Part shown: piece by piece, positions 48,893 through 59,754 of the stretch
Layout of the letters: the number at the start of each line of letters is the position of its first letter
How positions within the stretch are numbered: the stretch's first letter is position 1
NCBI RefSeq assembly: GCF_963678975.1
Contig: NC_089281.1
Span: forward strand, 11,185,277 to 11,249,276
From: Dysidea avara
Lineage: Eukaryota > Porifera > Demospongiae > Dictyoceratida > Dysideidae
DNA: 64,000 nucleotides
Reading direction: 5' to 3'
Made by a program: the position numbers and the translations under genes
Notes under the pieces: model-generated
Database searches by the model: none
What the model was told of the DNA's origin: nothing
The model's input: the letters and a program-made list of their open reading frames with translations, nothing else

Positions 48893-49060
48893 ACAAAAAC
48901 AGCCAAGCTGTGAAAATAGGGTATATAACTACAGCCTTCAAAAGCCTGGGTGATAGAAATGGCCAATGCTAATAAATGTTAATGATGGCTACATATTTTC
49001 TCACTTTTTCACCCAGGCATTTGAAGGCTGCACCCTTTTCACAGCTTGGCTGAATAAGGA
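48893..49060. mobile_element. Small foldback, AGCCAAGCTGTGAAAA family
   Basis: ACAGCCAAGCTGTGAAAA at 48900 pairs with TTTTCACAGCTTGGCTG ending at 49053; AAAGCCTGGGTG pairs with CACCCAGGC. It is the same family as 46905 and 56537. Confidence 0.65.
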
Positions 49061-49239
49061 CATATTGTACACTCCCACTGTATTAAGTGCCTCTAAAATA
49101 ATTACCCATACTTCTCTTTGGGAACATTACAGTTTCTCTCTTTTATTAATGAAAGAGTTACTGGTAAACAGTATTATGATGCTGCATTTTGGCCAGTGTT
49201 CAGGCAGCCAGCGTAGGGGGTCAGGGGGCCACATGCATA

Positions 49240-49489
49240 TGTGACCGGGCTTGCGAAAACAGAGCATGTGGGTACAAACTACACCCATTACACTACAGGT
49301 AATATCTCAGTACTGGAACAGAATATTTTCCTTCTGTAACTTGCCATAGAAAGCCAATTAAATGCTTCCTATGAGCTGAAAAGTGCATTGCCATAGAATA
49401 ATGGTGTAAAACGTTATGAGTGATGTAAGTTTGAAAAAGTAGGCAAAAATCATGTGCCCACATGCCCTATTTTCGCAGGCACAGTCACA
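49240..49489. mobile_element. TGTGACC-family TIR element (copy B4)
   Basis: The ends TGTGACCGGGCTTGCGAAAA and (reverse complement) TGTGACTGTGCCTGCGAAAA are flanked by TA. At 250 bp it is the shortest family member in the window. Confidence 0.75.
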
Positions 49490-49493
49490 TATA

Positions 49494-49990
49494 GATTGAT
49501 TGATTGATTGATTATAACTTTATAGTACTGCATACAAGTATAGAATAAGAGATGTGCAATTAATAAAATCTTTAGGGTACAGTACTGATGGTCCGCTAGC
49601 TCAAGGCTACCGGCCATTAAAAATCAAAACTTTATACTTACCGTATTACATTACTTATGAAAATTACATTACTTATACTTAAAGAGTTACATTAAAGGGG
49701 GACGGGGTGTGTTGGAACATCTACTACATGGGCATAAAAAATGAAATGTACAAGGGTTGTCATGTCTAAAGTTTGATGACCATAGAAACTTACATATCCT
49801 TGTCTTGTTTGTTTTAATAGACAAAATAAGTCAATAGGGAGTAGGGCATTCCTCAATCGAGGGATTCTATTGAAGAAAAAATGTCTATCTGCATTATTAT
49901 TGTTTCTAACATGGATCATTTTACCACTTGAGGAGGACCTGGTATTTCCATCAGCTAAAGTATATTTGAGTGATTTTAGCGTAAACACTA
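49494..49990 (-). pseudogene. LINE 3' end with (TTGA)n tail
   Basis: The minus-strand frame at 49988-49692 shows DRHFFFNRIPRLRNALLPID, the C-terminal FFNRxxRLWNSLP block of CR1-like reverse transcriptases. A frameshift leads to CTFHFLCPCSRCSNTPRPP, a cysteine-rich tail known from sponge LINEs. It ends in (ATTG)n at 49494-49515. It is 5'-truncated, with only the C-terminus left. Confidence 0.65.
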
Positions 49991-50009
49991 GTTCGTTAAG
50001 CTCAAAGAG

Positions 50010-51297
50010 AGATAACCATCATTAACAATTGTGATGAAAAGATGTACAACAAAACAAATAGGCATGTGAAACCTCGGACAGCATGCGAACACAAAAAGTA
50101 GAGGACTACACTGTGGGCATGGCAAGGCAAAAACAACAACAACAAAAAAGACTAATTACTGTAATTACAAAAAATAAAACTGTCTAATTTGTGCACCACT
50201 CTGTACAGTTTCGTGCTAGAAAAATTCTCTGAGAGGCAGAGATACTGGCAGAGGCAGCAGCATCTAACCATTCCTTAATAATGTGCTTCGAAATCCTTAT
50301 ATCAGCTTGAACAAAGTTTAACAAACTAGATAAATTCTTGATGGAAGACACTTGAAAATGACCAAGTACCGTGATTTCAATGGTGTCATAATAGTTAGCA
50401 ATATTTAGGCGATCAAATTCAGCCAACAGCTGCAGATACTCAGTTTTGCTCTGCTTCCTATTGCGAGCAGACTGGATGTGATGGATGGAGTCCAGAGGGC
50501 ATGTTAGTTCCAACAGAGTGATGGAAGAACTCTGGGAATTATATATTACAATGTCTGGACGGTAGGATGTAATAAGGAGACTCATCGGAATTGTAGACTG
50601 TGGAGAATTATCAGCATGGAAATTAGGTATATCAGCAAACACTTTAACAAATGGGATGTCAGCAAATGCTTCAGAAAGTTTAGTGGCCAAAACACGAAGA
50701 ACCTGATCATGACGGTAGGTATACCGCTGTTGATTTAATGTTGCAGGGCAGCTACTTAAAACATGAGCAGTTGTTGGGCGCCGTGAATCGCAAAGCAAAC
50801 ACTTCGCTTCACATAGGATGGACCATCTCTGTAAATTCACAGCGGTGGGTAGAGTGTCAGATGCTGCACGAAGGAGGAATGACAATTGACCGGGGTGGAA
50901 TCCCTTCAGTAGCCTGTTCCAAGTTTTACAGGAGCTCTCTAGTTCAGCGGAACTCTCAAACTTTGACTGAACAGTTAGTGACTGTAAATGATCTTTGCAT
51001 TGAGCTTTGATGGAATCTGACAACTGGTGCTTAGCCTTAATATATAACGACCGAGCTGACATTAAAGGTAGTAGGTTAAGTTGTTTGAGTCTATCAAAGT
51101 AATCAGAACTGTAGTCATTTAAAATAAACTTTGTTGCTCTCCTCTGGATCTGTTCAATAAGTGTGATGTCCTTGATAAAGTTAGGCCTCCAAATCACTGA
51201 ACAGTATGTAACTTGCGATCTCACTAAAGAAATATACAAAGTTCTCTTGGCTGTCACTATTTGATGCCTGCTGAAGCTGCGACGGATATATGTTCCC
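50010..51297 (-). pseudogene. 5'-truncated LINE: RT thumb, CCHC zinc motif and endonuclease-like C-terminus
   Basis: The open frame of about 370 codons (51297-50184) has no methionine start because the element is truncated. It holds the RT thumb (SLVRSQVTYCSVIW, IQRRATKFIL), then CLLC-x8-H-x4-C, then YRPDIVIY...ELTCPLD...RKQSKTEYLQL. That last set matches the PD-(E)LT-K-KY pattern of restriction-like endonucleases in R2/NeSL-type LINEs. The frame is intact over 1.1 kb, so it inserted fairly recently. A degraded relative lies at 40690-42290. Confidence 0.75.
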
Positions 51298-51299
51298 CA

Positions 51300-51688
51300 A
51301 GGAATATTTTGAGAATTTCACATTTTGAGAATTTCACATTTTGAGATGGTAATTTGGGGCCATAGTAATACAGCGTGCAAGGTGCTAGCTAACTATCTTA
51401 GATAAACAGCATTAGAACTAAACCTTACCACTTTCACTCTGATTTCCCAGCTGCATGGTGAGGGGATAGCTTGTATATTTCGTCAAAAAAATCATAGTGG
51501 CCGACAATACCTTGACCATATGCCTTGACCCATGCAAGCTGTGCTCTATTTGGTTTTGGGGTCGGGCGCCGCAATACTAATTAATCTTCATGAGTGGGCT
51601 CGCGCTAATTGGCCGGCATTCAGTGGGATGGGCTGCAAGCAGCAATGATTGTAGCACGTGAGACAACACAATTCCGTCCGCGAAGAAA
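51300..51688 (+). promoter_or_regulatory. Presumed promoter of the TIMP/TIL gene
   Basis: Contains an inverted CCAAT box (ATTGG, 51608-51612) and a CACGTG E-box at 51655-51660, 29 bp upstream of the ATG. A solo end of the C-family MITE (GGGTCGGGCGCCGC, near 51560) lies upstream. Position-based; low certainty. Confidence 0.35.
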
Positions 51689-52052
51689 ATGAAACGTCTC
51701 AGAGCTGTGTGTTGGAGTTTCTTGGTCACTTTTTGTCTACCTGTGATAGTGTCGGGATGTTCGTGTGTAGAAGAATCTTTTACTCAATCTAGTTTAGAGT
51801 CGCTGTGTCAGGATTACGACTTTTCTTCTAACGTGTTTGTGGCACGAGTTCTCAACGCATCCTGTAACTGCGTTCCATCAATTGGTGACGCAGATTTCTT
51901 TCAAAATGTCACGGACATCTCTTGTGTAACCGGGGCTCTCACTTCAGGCCAGTTTACTAGCGAAGTTGTGATTAGAGGGAGCTGTGATGTTACCAGTAAC
52001 TTGTACGGAGTATTATCCTGTGACAGCATCATGAGCTCCTTACAACCTAATG
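51689..52052 (+). CDS. TIMP/TIL gene exon 1: signal peptide and Cys-X-Cys N-terminal segment
   Basis: Start ATG at 51689 in context GAAAATGAAACG. It encodes a hydrophobic leader, then CSCVEES and SNVFVARVLNA. It ends AATG/GTAAGA in phase 1. Seven cysteines follow the leader. Confidence 0.88.
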
Positions 52053-55000
52053 GTAAGACCTCAAATACAAGAGGGTGGCACACAGGTACTTGCTGTAGGT
52101 TGATGTGTGACCACAACTGAACAGCGGCTGTGGTCATTGTCAGTGTTGAAGGCCACCGTAGTTGAAGGAATGTCCTTGGGGCGGAAATTCTAAGGCTAAT
52201 AATCTGAAACCCACTATAAAATAAACTGGTCAAACACTGGGAAAAGTCCAAGTCACAGGTACAACCGATCAAGGTGGTCTCAAATCTATACCTACAATGT
52301 GTGCCTGCATGACACCACCTTGAATATCTTAAACTTTAATACATTTTGTTTTTAGAGTGTCCATATGAGGGACAGGTGTTCATGGATTGTGCTCCATTGT
52401 GTCACACAACTTGTTCCAATTTTGGCCAAAACTCTCCATGTCCAGAGGTGTGTGTAAGGGGATGTGGCTGTCCACAGGGTATGGTGATTGATGAAGATCA
52501 GAGGAGATGTGTCATGCCATCACTATGTCCTAATAGAAGTATGTTATGCGAATATTACATGTGACTTGGTTTAACAGTTGTAGGCAACTTTTTTCATACC
52601 TGACTGCATTTGTTCCCGTACTGTATCCTTAGATTTCATTAATGCTATATGTTCATAGCATACATTTCCAAGGTTGAAAATTATTTATAGCAAAGGAATT
52701 AAAAAAAAAAAAGTGCATGTCTCTTCTTGCTTTAAGACTAGTATGTAAGTATTAATATTTTTGAAGGTCTTTGCCAACCGTCGAGGACAAATTGCTGTGC
52801 TATCCCAAAACAATATCAGTAGCCTTAAACAATCGTCTGAACTGAATACAATCTTGAAGCATGCGTGAGTCAGTATCAATTAAGCCTTGCACTAGTCTTG
52901 ATTTTAAAAAGCACTCTTTGTGGTACTGCTACAAGATCAAGACTGTTGGATTGTTTAGTTTCATACCTGTTCTTCAGTATTAGTAATGGGCAGGCTTCAA
53001 GGACAGTGTAGTTATTCAGCTGCTGAGGCTTGCTGCTACTTTAGTTTTGTTTACTATATGGGTACATATATATAGCTATTTATGATTTTTGATAGGTATC
53101 CTCCCTACATAGTAACAGTGTAGAATCATGTACATATTTTGATGAATTTGGTTCTGATTGTGTGCATAGAAATGAATATAAGACTAATGAATAAATGCTG
53201 ACACTGCTACAATACATCATTCAGGGTTACATAAACTTCCTGTGTATGTAGGACCTGAACTAACTCTACCAAACTGTTGATGTGAACCAACGTACACATA
53301 ACTGTTACATGTACTATCAGTTAGTATGAAATATATACAAAGATTTTCCTTGCTTGATGAATAATATTCTGTTGTTTTTTTCCAGCTTGTCCAATTGATG
53401 GTCAGATAATCAAATCATGTGCTAGTGCGTGTCCTCAAGGTTGCTTCTCACCTGCTGACATTGTTTGTCCACAAGTGTGCATAGTAGATGCTTGTGAGTG
53501 TGAGGGAGTTAGTGAAGTTGTGGATGATATTACTGGAAGATGTGTACAACAGGAACAGTGTACTGGTAAGTGACTTTGTTTACCAGTAACTATTGTTGTA
53601 ACACTGGCCACATGAATGTTTTGTAATATAAAATTTGAAGTGTAAAGCCTCACGGAGCTATACTCACAAATGTGTTTATACTCATCCCCAAGGAGCTGAT
53701 TATATATACTATCACAAATACATACTGTATAGTAGTTGCTTTGTTATGTAGTTGTACTGTGAACTTATTATGCTTTCAATCATGCTTTTTTAACCTATAC
53801 TACAGTTTGATTGAAATTCTATAGAAAACCTGATCCCTAGGATCATATGTATATTGAAATTTGACACATTCACTTTCAGCTTGTCCTATTGATGGTCAAG
53901 AATACACAACTTGTGGATCATCTTGTCCTCAGACGTGTGATAACTTCAATGATACAATAATATGTACTACTGATTGTTGGCAAGGTTGTGAGTGTCCATC
54001 AGGAACTGTAATTGATGTGGAGAAGAGGAAGTGTGTTGATCCCAGCCAGTGTGGTAGAGAAATGCCCATTACAGTAGAAAGAGTGCTTAGTGAAGATAGA
54101 AGATCATGTAATCCAGAATTTGTGTGTCCCCATAATGAAGTTGAGGCTAATGTTGATTTTGGTAACATTTGCCAGTACACTGTGGAAATTTTACAAGTAT
54201 TCAAAGGAAGTTATCAGGTGTGAACACTAAGTACATCATATGACTATATAGTAGGAAAGTAGAGGTTTGGGATTTCCTGCCCACAGAAATATCACCCCTT
54301 GCTTTTCCTTCATGATATTTTCATATGATTTACACATGAATGGCTGCTCTATTAGGGTATCTCGATCTTTCACTAAATTTTTGTGCAAGAAATTTCATTT
54401 AATTTTTGCATACAAGAATAATTTTATAACAAATAAAGTGAACTATGTTATACAGGATTTTCCACGTAGCTCTGTTATATCATCATGTTTCTTGTTTTGC
54501 TAATTTTAGTCTGTGGATTCCTACATTATTTGTAAAGAGTTTAGAGTCTAAACCCTGGGAGGACTGACTTGGTCAACCCCAAAGGGGACCAGGCTACTAC
54601 TCCGTCGAGCAGCCTGTAGGTCAGGGCTAGACTTTAATATGTCTGTACAACACACAGAACAGCAATGAAGAGCACTTTTAATAGCATTCAAAAAACCACA
54701 GCTTATAGAAACAAATAACCTTATATGGGGTAAACAGGATGTGGCTAAACACATTCCTATGATGTTACAAGTCTGTGTGTGTATGTGTGTGTGTGTACAT
54801 GCTTGTGTCTATAGTACATCTGTCCAAACCTGCACTTGCACTGAGGCATATATACTTGTGCCAATTTGAAATACAGGTGAAACTTCAGAAACCAGTTTAC
54901 CACTAGTTTCTGAAGAATTTATGGTATCCTACAAATTTCATGTTACCATTGCAACACCTGTGCAGCCTAGGAAAGCTGCTCCGTTTTTGAGTAGAAAGGG

Positions 55001-58000
55001 AGTATGTTATTGTATGTGTACAAAGGTGAATTACAAACTCAATTAAAGCTTGGTTGAAAAAAATTTCATTTTACACTGTAGATTTTTGCAACTTGAACTT
55101 TAATGTGGTTCTAGTTACAGTTCCCTCCCAACGAAAAAAGTAAATTACAGGATAATTAATGAATTACAATGGAATTACAATAAACTGTTGTATGTACTGA
55201 ATTTTAATTATGCACAACATAAAACAAATTGTCTAGTTTAAATAATAGCATAATCAGGGACATATCCGGGATTTTTCAAAGAAGGTTTTCAACAGCATTA
55301 CTGAGTTATAGATGGAGGGCTCTGGAGGCACAGCCCCCAGCCACTTAGAACTTTGAATGTTTTAATGGTTCAAGACTTAATTCATTGTTTTATATTGTTC
55401 AGCCCCATGCAGTTGCTGAGAGACCTTAAATGTTTTAATGGTTGAAACTCACAACAAATTGCTAGATATCATATAAGCAGGGGTGGAGGCACTACCTTTA
55501 TTTAGGGGGGGGGGGGTTGAGGTGCAGCTAGGCTTATCTAGGGAGTGACATGTCTTAGTGTGCAAAGCATGCCAGGTCTGGGACATGTCCCTCTCCCCCC
55601 AAGAGAAATTAGGCCCTCTCAGATTGAATCTGGGAGTGATTTTAGCAGTTTATTAGAATACTATTAATATTTGTATGGCTGTTGTACTAAGGTGACTGCT
55701 CTATTAGGGTATCTCGATCTTGAAGCGTTTATATTTGTATCCAGTGGACCTATAAAGGATGCCAGCCTCCCTCCAGTGATATTTAGACTCTCAAATTAAA
55801 TCTGTGAGTAATTTTAGCAGTCACCATTATATTTGGTGACTGTTGTATTTAAGTGACTGCTCTATTAGGGTATATTGATCTTGATTCAATTGATTCAGTG
55901 GAATTACAGGTAACTAAGCATTTGTATAGGTAGCTGTTTGGTGTACTACAATTTGACAGCACAATTGGATAATTTTGGGGGGGGCTAAGCCCCATCCATA
56001 ATATTTTTGACAGGGGCTACAGCCCCCCTTGCCCCCTCTTCTCTGCTGCGTCTGCATGTAAGATATGACAGTGTATCAGACACATTTATAGTATCCTCTC
56101 TGCTAGCTAGTGGGACTACACAGACATGACAAAAATGAATGAATCAAAATACTATTTATTTTAACTGTACATGTATTAAAAATTCGTTTTGTACACCCAA
56201 GTGGTACGAATACAGGTCTAGCTATCCCCATGCATAACTTAAAAAACTGCAGACTTGCAGTATAATAATATACATCTTGAAGTGCTCTTTCCTCATGCAA
56301 TAGAAATGAAACAAAAGTGAAATTCAACAATCTATGCCATTTCTTGGCTACCAATTTTTCACTTTGGCATTTAAAGCTACATCCCTTTTACAGTTTTGCA
56401 TGAATTTTACTTCTTTTTGTATTTAACTGTATATACCCAAAGCTGGCTTTAGGGCTTGTTTTTATTCATATTTCTTCTTATTTGTAGATGCAATGATGAT
56501 TATGGAAGAATTGTATTGTCTTGCATATTTTCTTATCCACACAAAACAGCCAAGCTGTGAAAAAATGGTGTGGCCTTAAAAAACCTGGGTGAAAAATGTG
56601 AAATCAAAGGTGGCGGCCAAGAAATAGCTGCAATGATGTTAATGCCAAAAATTTACACAGCCATTATTAAATTTTTTAGTATTAACATCATTGCAGCCAT
56701 TTCTTGACCGCCACCTTTGATTTCACAACTTTTTTCACCCAGGCTTTATAAGGCCGCACCATTTCTTCACAACTTGGCTGTTTTTGTGTGGATTTCACTT
56801 CTTTTTGTGCTTTATAAGGCCCCAAAACCAGCCTATGGCTGACTTTGAGGTTTGTATTTCTTCTTTTCTATGCAGATTATAAATGTATTTCATTGCATGA
56901 TTTAAGATAATATTATTGTAATACTCTAATAGAGTGCACATTTTTTGACTTCTAATAGAACATACATAGAATGTTCTAGAACAATCTAGTACTTATATTG
57001 GTAGATCTATGAAATTACAAACATTTGATTATAAGCAGATTTCAACTAGAAATTTCATTTATTATTATTATTATTATTATTAGTGCTTTACAGTGAATAA
57101 AGCAGAAATTAAGTGAGGTGATCAGCCAAGGTAGCAGTGGTTAAGGATGCAGGTGTTACATATAGAGGTCCCTGGTTTGAACTCTGGTAAGGGTTTTTTT
57201 CGACATTTTTTGTACACCTTTTTCACCTGTGGTGACTGCTCTATAGAGTACCTCGATCCCATGATTTTACATTTGTTTGGTTTTTGCTTTATAACCTTTG
57301 TCGCTGTAACTCTACTGCTATTCAAACTATCAAAAGGCACTGCTACAGTGATCAGCCTATCTACACACCAAGTTTCAAGTTATTCCTATACTCAGTTTAT
57401 CCTGTAGCTGTGACAGAAGTTTGATCTTTTTTACGTGAATAATTGCTCATAACTCCTTGGATATTCATCATATTCACAGCAAACTTGGTAGGTGAATCCA
57501 CCATTACATGCTCTTCATTTGTGCCAAAAATCGAGGCAATTGAGGCACATGTTTGTATTTTATAGCAATTTTTGCAAAGCGTGCGAAAAGAAATCAAAGC
57601 CCCTGTATGGCATAAGAAAAAAATGAATAAATTAAAACGACACTTAGAACACCCATATCTCTCAAATGACTGTTGCGAATTTAATCAAATTTGCTATGTG
57701 GCGTACCCTACCTGACAGTTATAATGCAAAATGGTGTACTTTGGAGGAGGGGCCATGGAGCTATGTACGTGTGAAAAAGCTGTTTTCTTTCTTCCTGTCA
57801 ATATACTCACGGTGTGGTGCGCCGGCTTTCTTGAACTATTTGTTTTATTTTGTAATACTCTAATAGAGTGCACATTTTATTGAGGACTTCTAATATGGCA
57901 CACATAGAATTTTGATTTTTCATTGGTAGTAGATTTCTATATAATTATAATCTGCTACTGTTGAGTAGATTTAATCTAGTCCAAAACAGCCCAGTTGTGA

Positions 58001-59624
58001 AAAAGGTGTGGCCTTTAAAAATAGGCTAGATGTGATATCAAAGGTGGCTGCAAAGAAACGCTGCAATGATATCAAGCTGGATTTAACCACATTTCGTCTT
58101 GTTTGTAGATGCAGTGATGATTATGGAAGTTATTTCTTTGACTGTTTGTACTTTGTAATACTCTAATAAAGTGCACTTTATTAAGGACTTAAAGTACAGC
58201 ACACATAGATTTTTCATTGGCAATAGATCTATACAATTGTAATCTTGTAGATTTAAACTAGAACTTTAAAGTAGAAATTAAGTGAACTGAATGGCTGACA
58301 ATAGTGGTTCAGTAGTGAAGGGTTCAGTGAAGAGGGCAAATCCTGGACAACTTTTTCAACATTTTTCCATGTACTTTTAAAAACTTATTGGTAACTGTTC
58401 TATTAGAGAATTTTGACTGCAGTTTACTCCAGGTTTCTCCTTGTAATTTAGAAGGTTTGAGTTAAGATGGTTATCAAGACATATGGTAGTGTGTCATGCA
58501 GCCCAATAAGTTGGCACACCACACCGTGAGAATATTGACAGGAAGAAAATGCGATTTTCAGACATATGTAGCTCCATGATCCCTTAACCAAATTTGCTGA
58601 GAGGAAAGGGGTGTCATAACCAAATTTGTGACATTGCCCTGAAATACAAGTGGCCAAAGTTTTGTTTTTTTCTTTTCTTCTACGTATTATGCACACTTTG
58701 TAAAATCCACTATAAAACACAAATGCATACTTCAATCAAGCTAAAATTTAACACACTTAAAGGGGCACATCTCAGTACCAATTTTGGTGGAAATCTGATC
58801 AAGAGTTATTACCAATTATTAAAATCAAACTTCTGTTGCACCTACAGGGTAAACTGCTATGAAGAATTAATTGAAAATTGTTCTGTATTTAGATTAACCA
58901 TCATAGGAGTGCCTTTTGGTGGTTTGAGATTAAAACCATGAATATATATATATAGTGTAAAAACTAACAGTGTGTGACAATCACGTGATTGAGTTTTGTT
59001 AATAAAATATGTTTAGTTGTCACGCCTACTAAGCAAACTGCTTTTTGTGTTAAATTTGTACTGATTTTTTAATATTCCTTACACATTGTATGATGAGGTT
59101 CAAAATAATGCTACTACAACTATTCGTAGAACTTTAAAATTTAAACAAGATATCAAATTACAATACTTAAAAATTTAAAGATGTTAAATCAATGTAGCTG
59201 GATATGCATATCAACTATTGTAAAAATGTATTCAAGCCTGTAAGGAAGTTAACCAGTGTCTATAGTTTATATACTAGAAATTTGTTTTTCTGTACTTCTT
59301 TGCGTTATACGGTTGTTAAATTAGATGGAGTTTTCATTGTTATAGATGGGTCAGATCATCGAACAACTTGGTCCTGATTTACTGACTACATGTGGAAACC
59401 CGAGACATATATTAAGTGTAGGCACAGCTTATGTTGTTGGTATTGGAGGAGCTTGTTCTTACTACAATGAGTGGACACCATACAGTGACTACCCTGCCAA
59501 TCATCTTGAAACTTTGAACAACAGGTGTTCTTCAACTGGTTCTTCAGCTGGTCTACTGTCATCCAGCCTTTTGGTACTGTATGTGTCAGTTGCAATTGCT
59601 TGCTTCAAAAGTTTAATAATATAA
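51689..59624 (+). CDS. Secreted TIMP/NTR-like protein with three TIL domains and a C-terminal anchor, 447 aa, five exons
   Basis: Predicted extracellular protease inhibitor. Exons: 51689-52052, 52356-52538, 53386-53565, 53880-54217, 59346-59624. All are GT-AG, with junction phases 1,1,1,0 and an open joined frame. Residues 1-23 form a signal peptide ending SG; the mature chain then starts C24-S-C26, as in TIMPs, where Cys1 chelates the target metalloprotease zinc. Residues 24-121 contain FVARVL and FTSEVVIRGSC. TIL domains at 122-179, 183-240 and 243-300 each have the ten cysteines of trypsin-inhibitor-like domains. Residues 340-416 (YTVEILQVFKG, LLTTCGNP, YVVGIGGACS, NEWTPY) match the C-terminal half of the NTR/TIMP fold. 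The hydrophobic tail 424-447 after a Ser/Gly stretch suggests a GPI signal or membrane anchor. The TIMP assignment is by motif only. Confidence 0.87.
52356..52538 (+). CDS. TIMP/TIL gene exon 2: TIL domain 1
   Basis: Acceptor TTTTTAG, donor GTATGT, phase 1 at both ends. Ten cysteines: CPYEGQVF, DC, LC, TC, PC, VC, GCGC, RC and LC. The reactive-loop segment between Cys5 and Cys6 is CPEVC. Confidence 0.92.
53386..53565 (+). CDS. TIMP/TIL gene exon 3: TIL domain 2
   Basis: Acceptor TTTTCCAG, donor GTAAGTG, phase 1 at both ends. It starts CPIDGQ, has ten cysteines, and has CPQVC between Cys5 and Cys6. A plain six-frame scan breaks this exon up, but splicing restores one frame. Confidence 0.92.
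53880..54217 (+). CDS. TIMP/TIL gene exon 4: TIL domain 3 and first NTR strands
   Basis: Acceptor CACTTTCAG, phase 1 in. TIL 3 starts CPIDGQEYTTC, with CTTDC between Cys5 and Cys6. Then ITVERVL and ICQYTVEILQVFKGSYQ, the latter resembling the beta strand before the TIMP/NTR second half. It is phase 0 out at CAG/GTGTGA. Confidence 0.9.
54700..56060. other. Large-intron stretch with SINE-motif fragments
   Basis: Part of the last intron of the TIMP/TIL gene. It contains (TG)n at 54775-54800, three CTCTATTAGGGTATCTCGAT fragments (54340, 55692, 55851) and G-rich blocks at 55506 and 55977 resembling worn hAT-MITE ends. No exon was recognised. Confidence 0.45.
56537..56793. mobile_element. Foldback element, AGCCAAGCTGTGAAAA family
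   Basis: AGCCAAGCTGTGAAAAAATG and GAAATCAAAGGTGGCGGCCA at the left are mirrored at the right, with CCACCTTTGATTTC. The centre is near 56665. It sits in the last intron of the TIMP/TIL gene; half-copies lie at 56335-56400 and 57975-58070. Confidence 0.8.
57098..57838 (+). mobile_element. tRNA-headed SINE-like element K, full-length copy
   Basis: Head AAGTGAGGTGATCAGCCAAG, A-box-like GCAGTGGTTAAGG, B-box-like GGTTTGAACTC, then the CTCTATAGAGTACCTCGAT motif at 57230-57262. A 550-bp body ends ACTCACGGTGTGGTGCGCCG. The same structure occurs inverted at 36445-37145. Confidence 0.65.
58265..58460 (+). repeat. SINE-like element K, head fragment
   Basis: AGTGGTTCAGTAGTGAAGG head-like block followed by GTTCTATTAGAGAATTTTGA at 58395-58415. 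The body is missing. Confidence 0.45.
58470..58960 (-). repeat. SINE-like element K, body fragment
   Basis: Reverse-orientation body with CACACCACACCGTGAGAATA and AAACCACCAAAAGGCACTCC (minus strand) blocks. It lies next to the forward head fragment in the TIMP/TIL intron. Confidence 0.5.
59346..59624 (+). CDS. TIMP/TIL gene exon 5: NTR C-terminal half and anchor
   Basis: Acceptor TTGTTATAG, phase 0 in, after a 5.1-kb intron. It encodes LLTTCGNPRHIL, YVVGIGGACS, EWTPYSDY and a final NNRCSST, then the hydrophobic tail LLSSSLLVLYVSVAIACF. Stop at 59622-59624. Confidence 0.88.
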   Translation: MGQIIEQLGPDLLTTCGNPRHILSVGTAYVVGIGGACSYYNEWTPYSDYPANHLETLNNRCSSTGSSAGLLSSSLLVLYVSVAIACFKSLII

Positions 59625-59748
59625 CTTCCTTGCTTTGCACAGAGATATACAGTATATACACACATATAGGATGATGTACTATTGTACATAGCTACTTGTA
59701 AACTGAGAACTTTTTTGAAGCATGTTTATATTTTTGTATATTTCCCTT

Positions 59749-59754
59749 ATTAAA
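59749..59754 (+). terminator. Possible poly(A) signal (ATTAAA) of the TIMP/TIL gene
   Basis: ATTAAA, the common variant hexamer, lies 125 bp after the stop codon. No AATAAA is closer. Confidence 0.4.
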
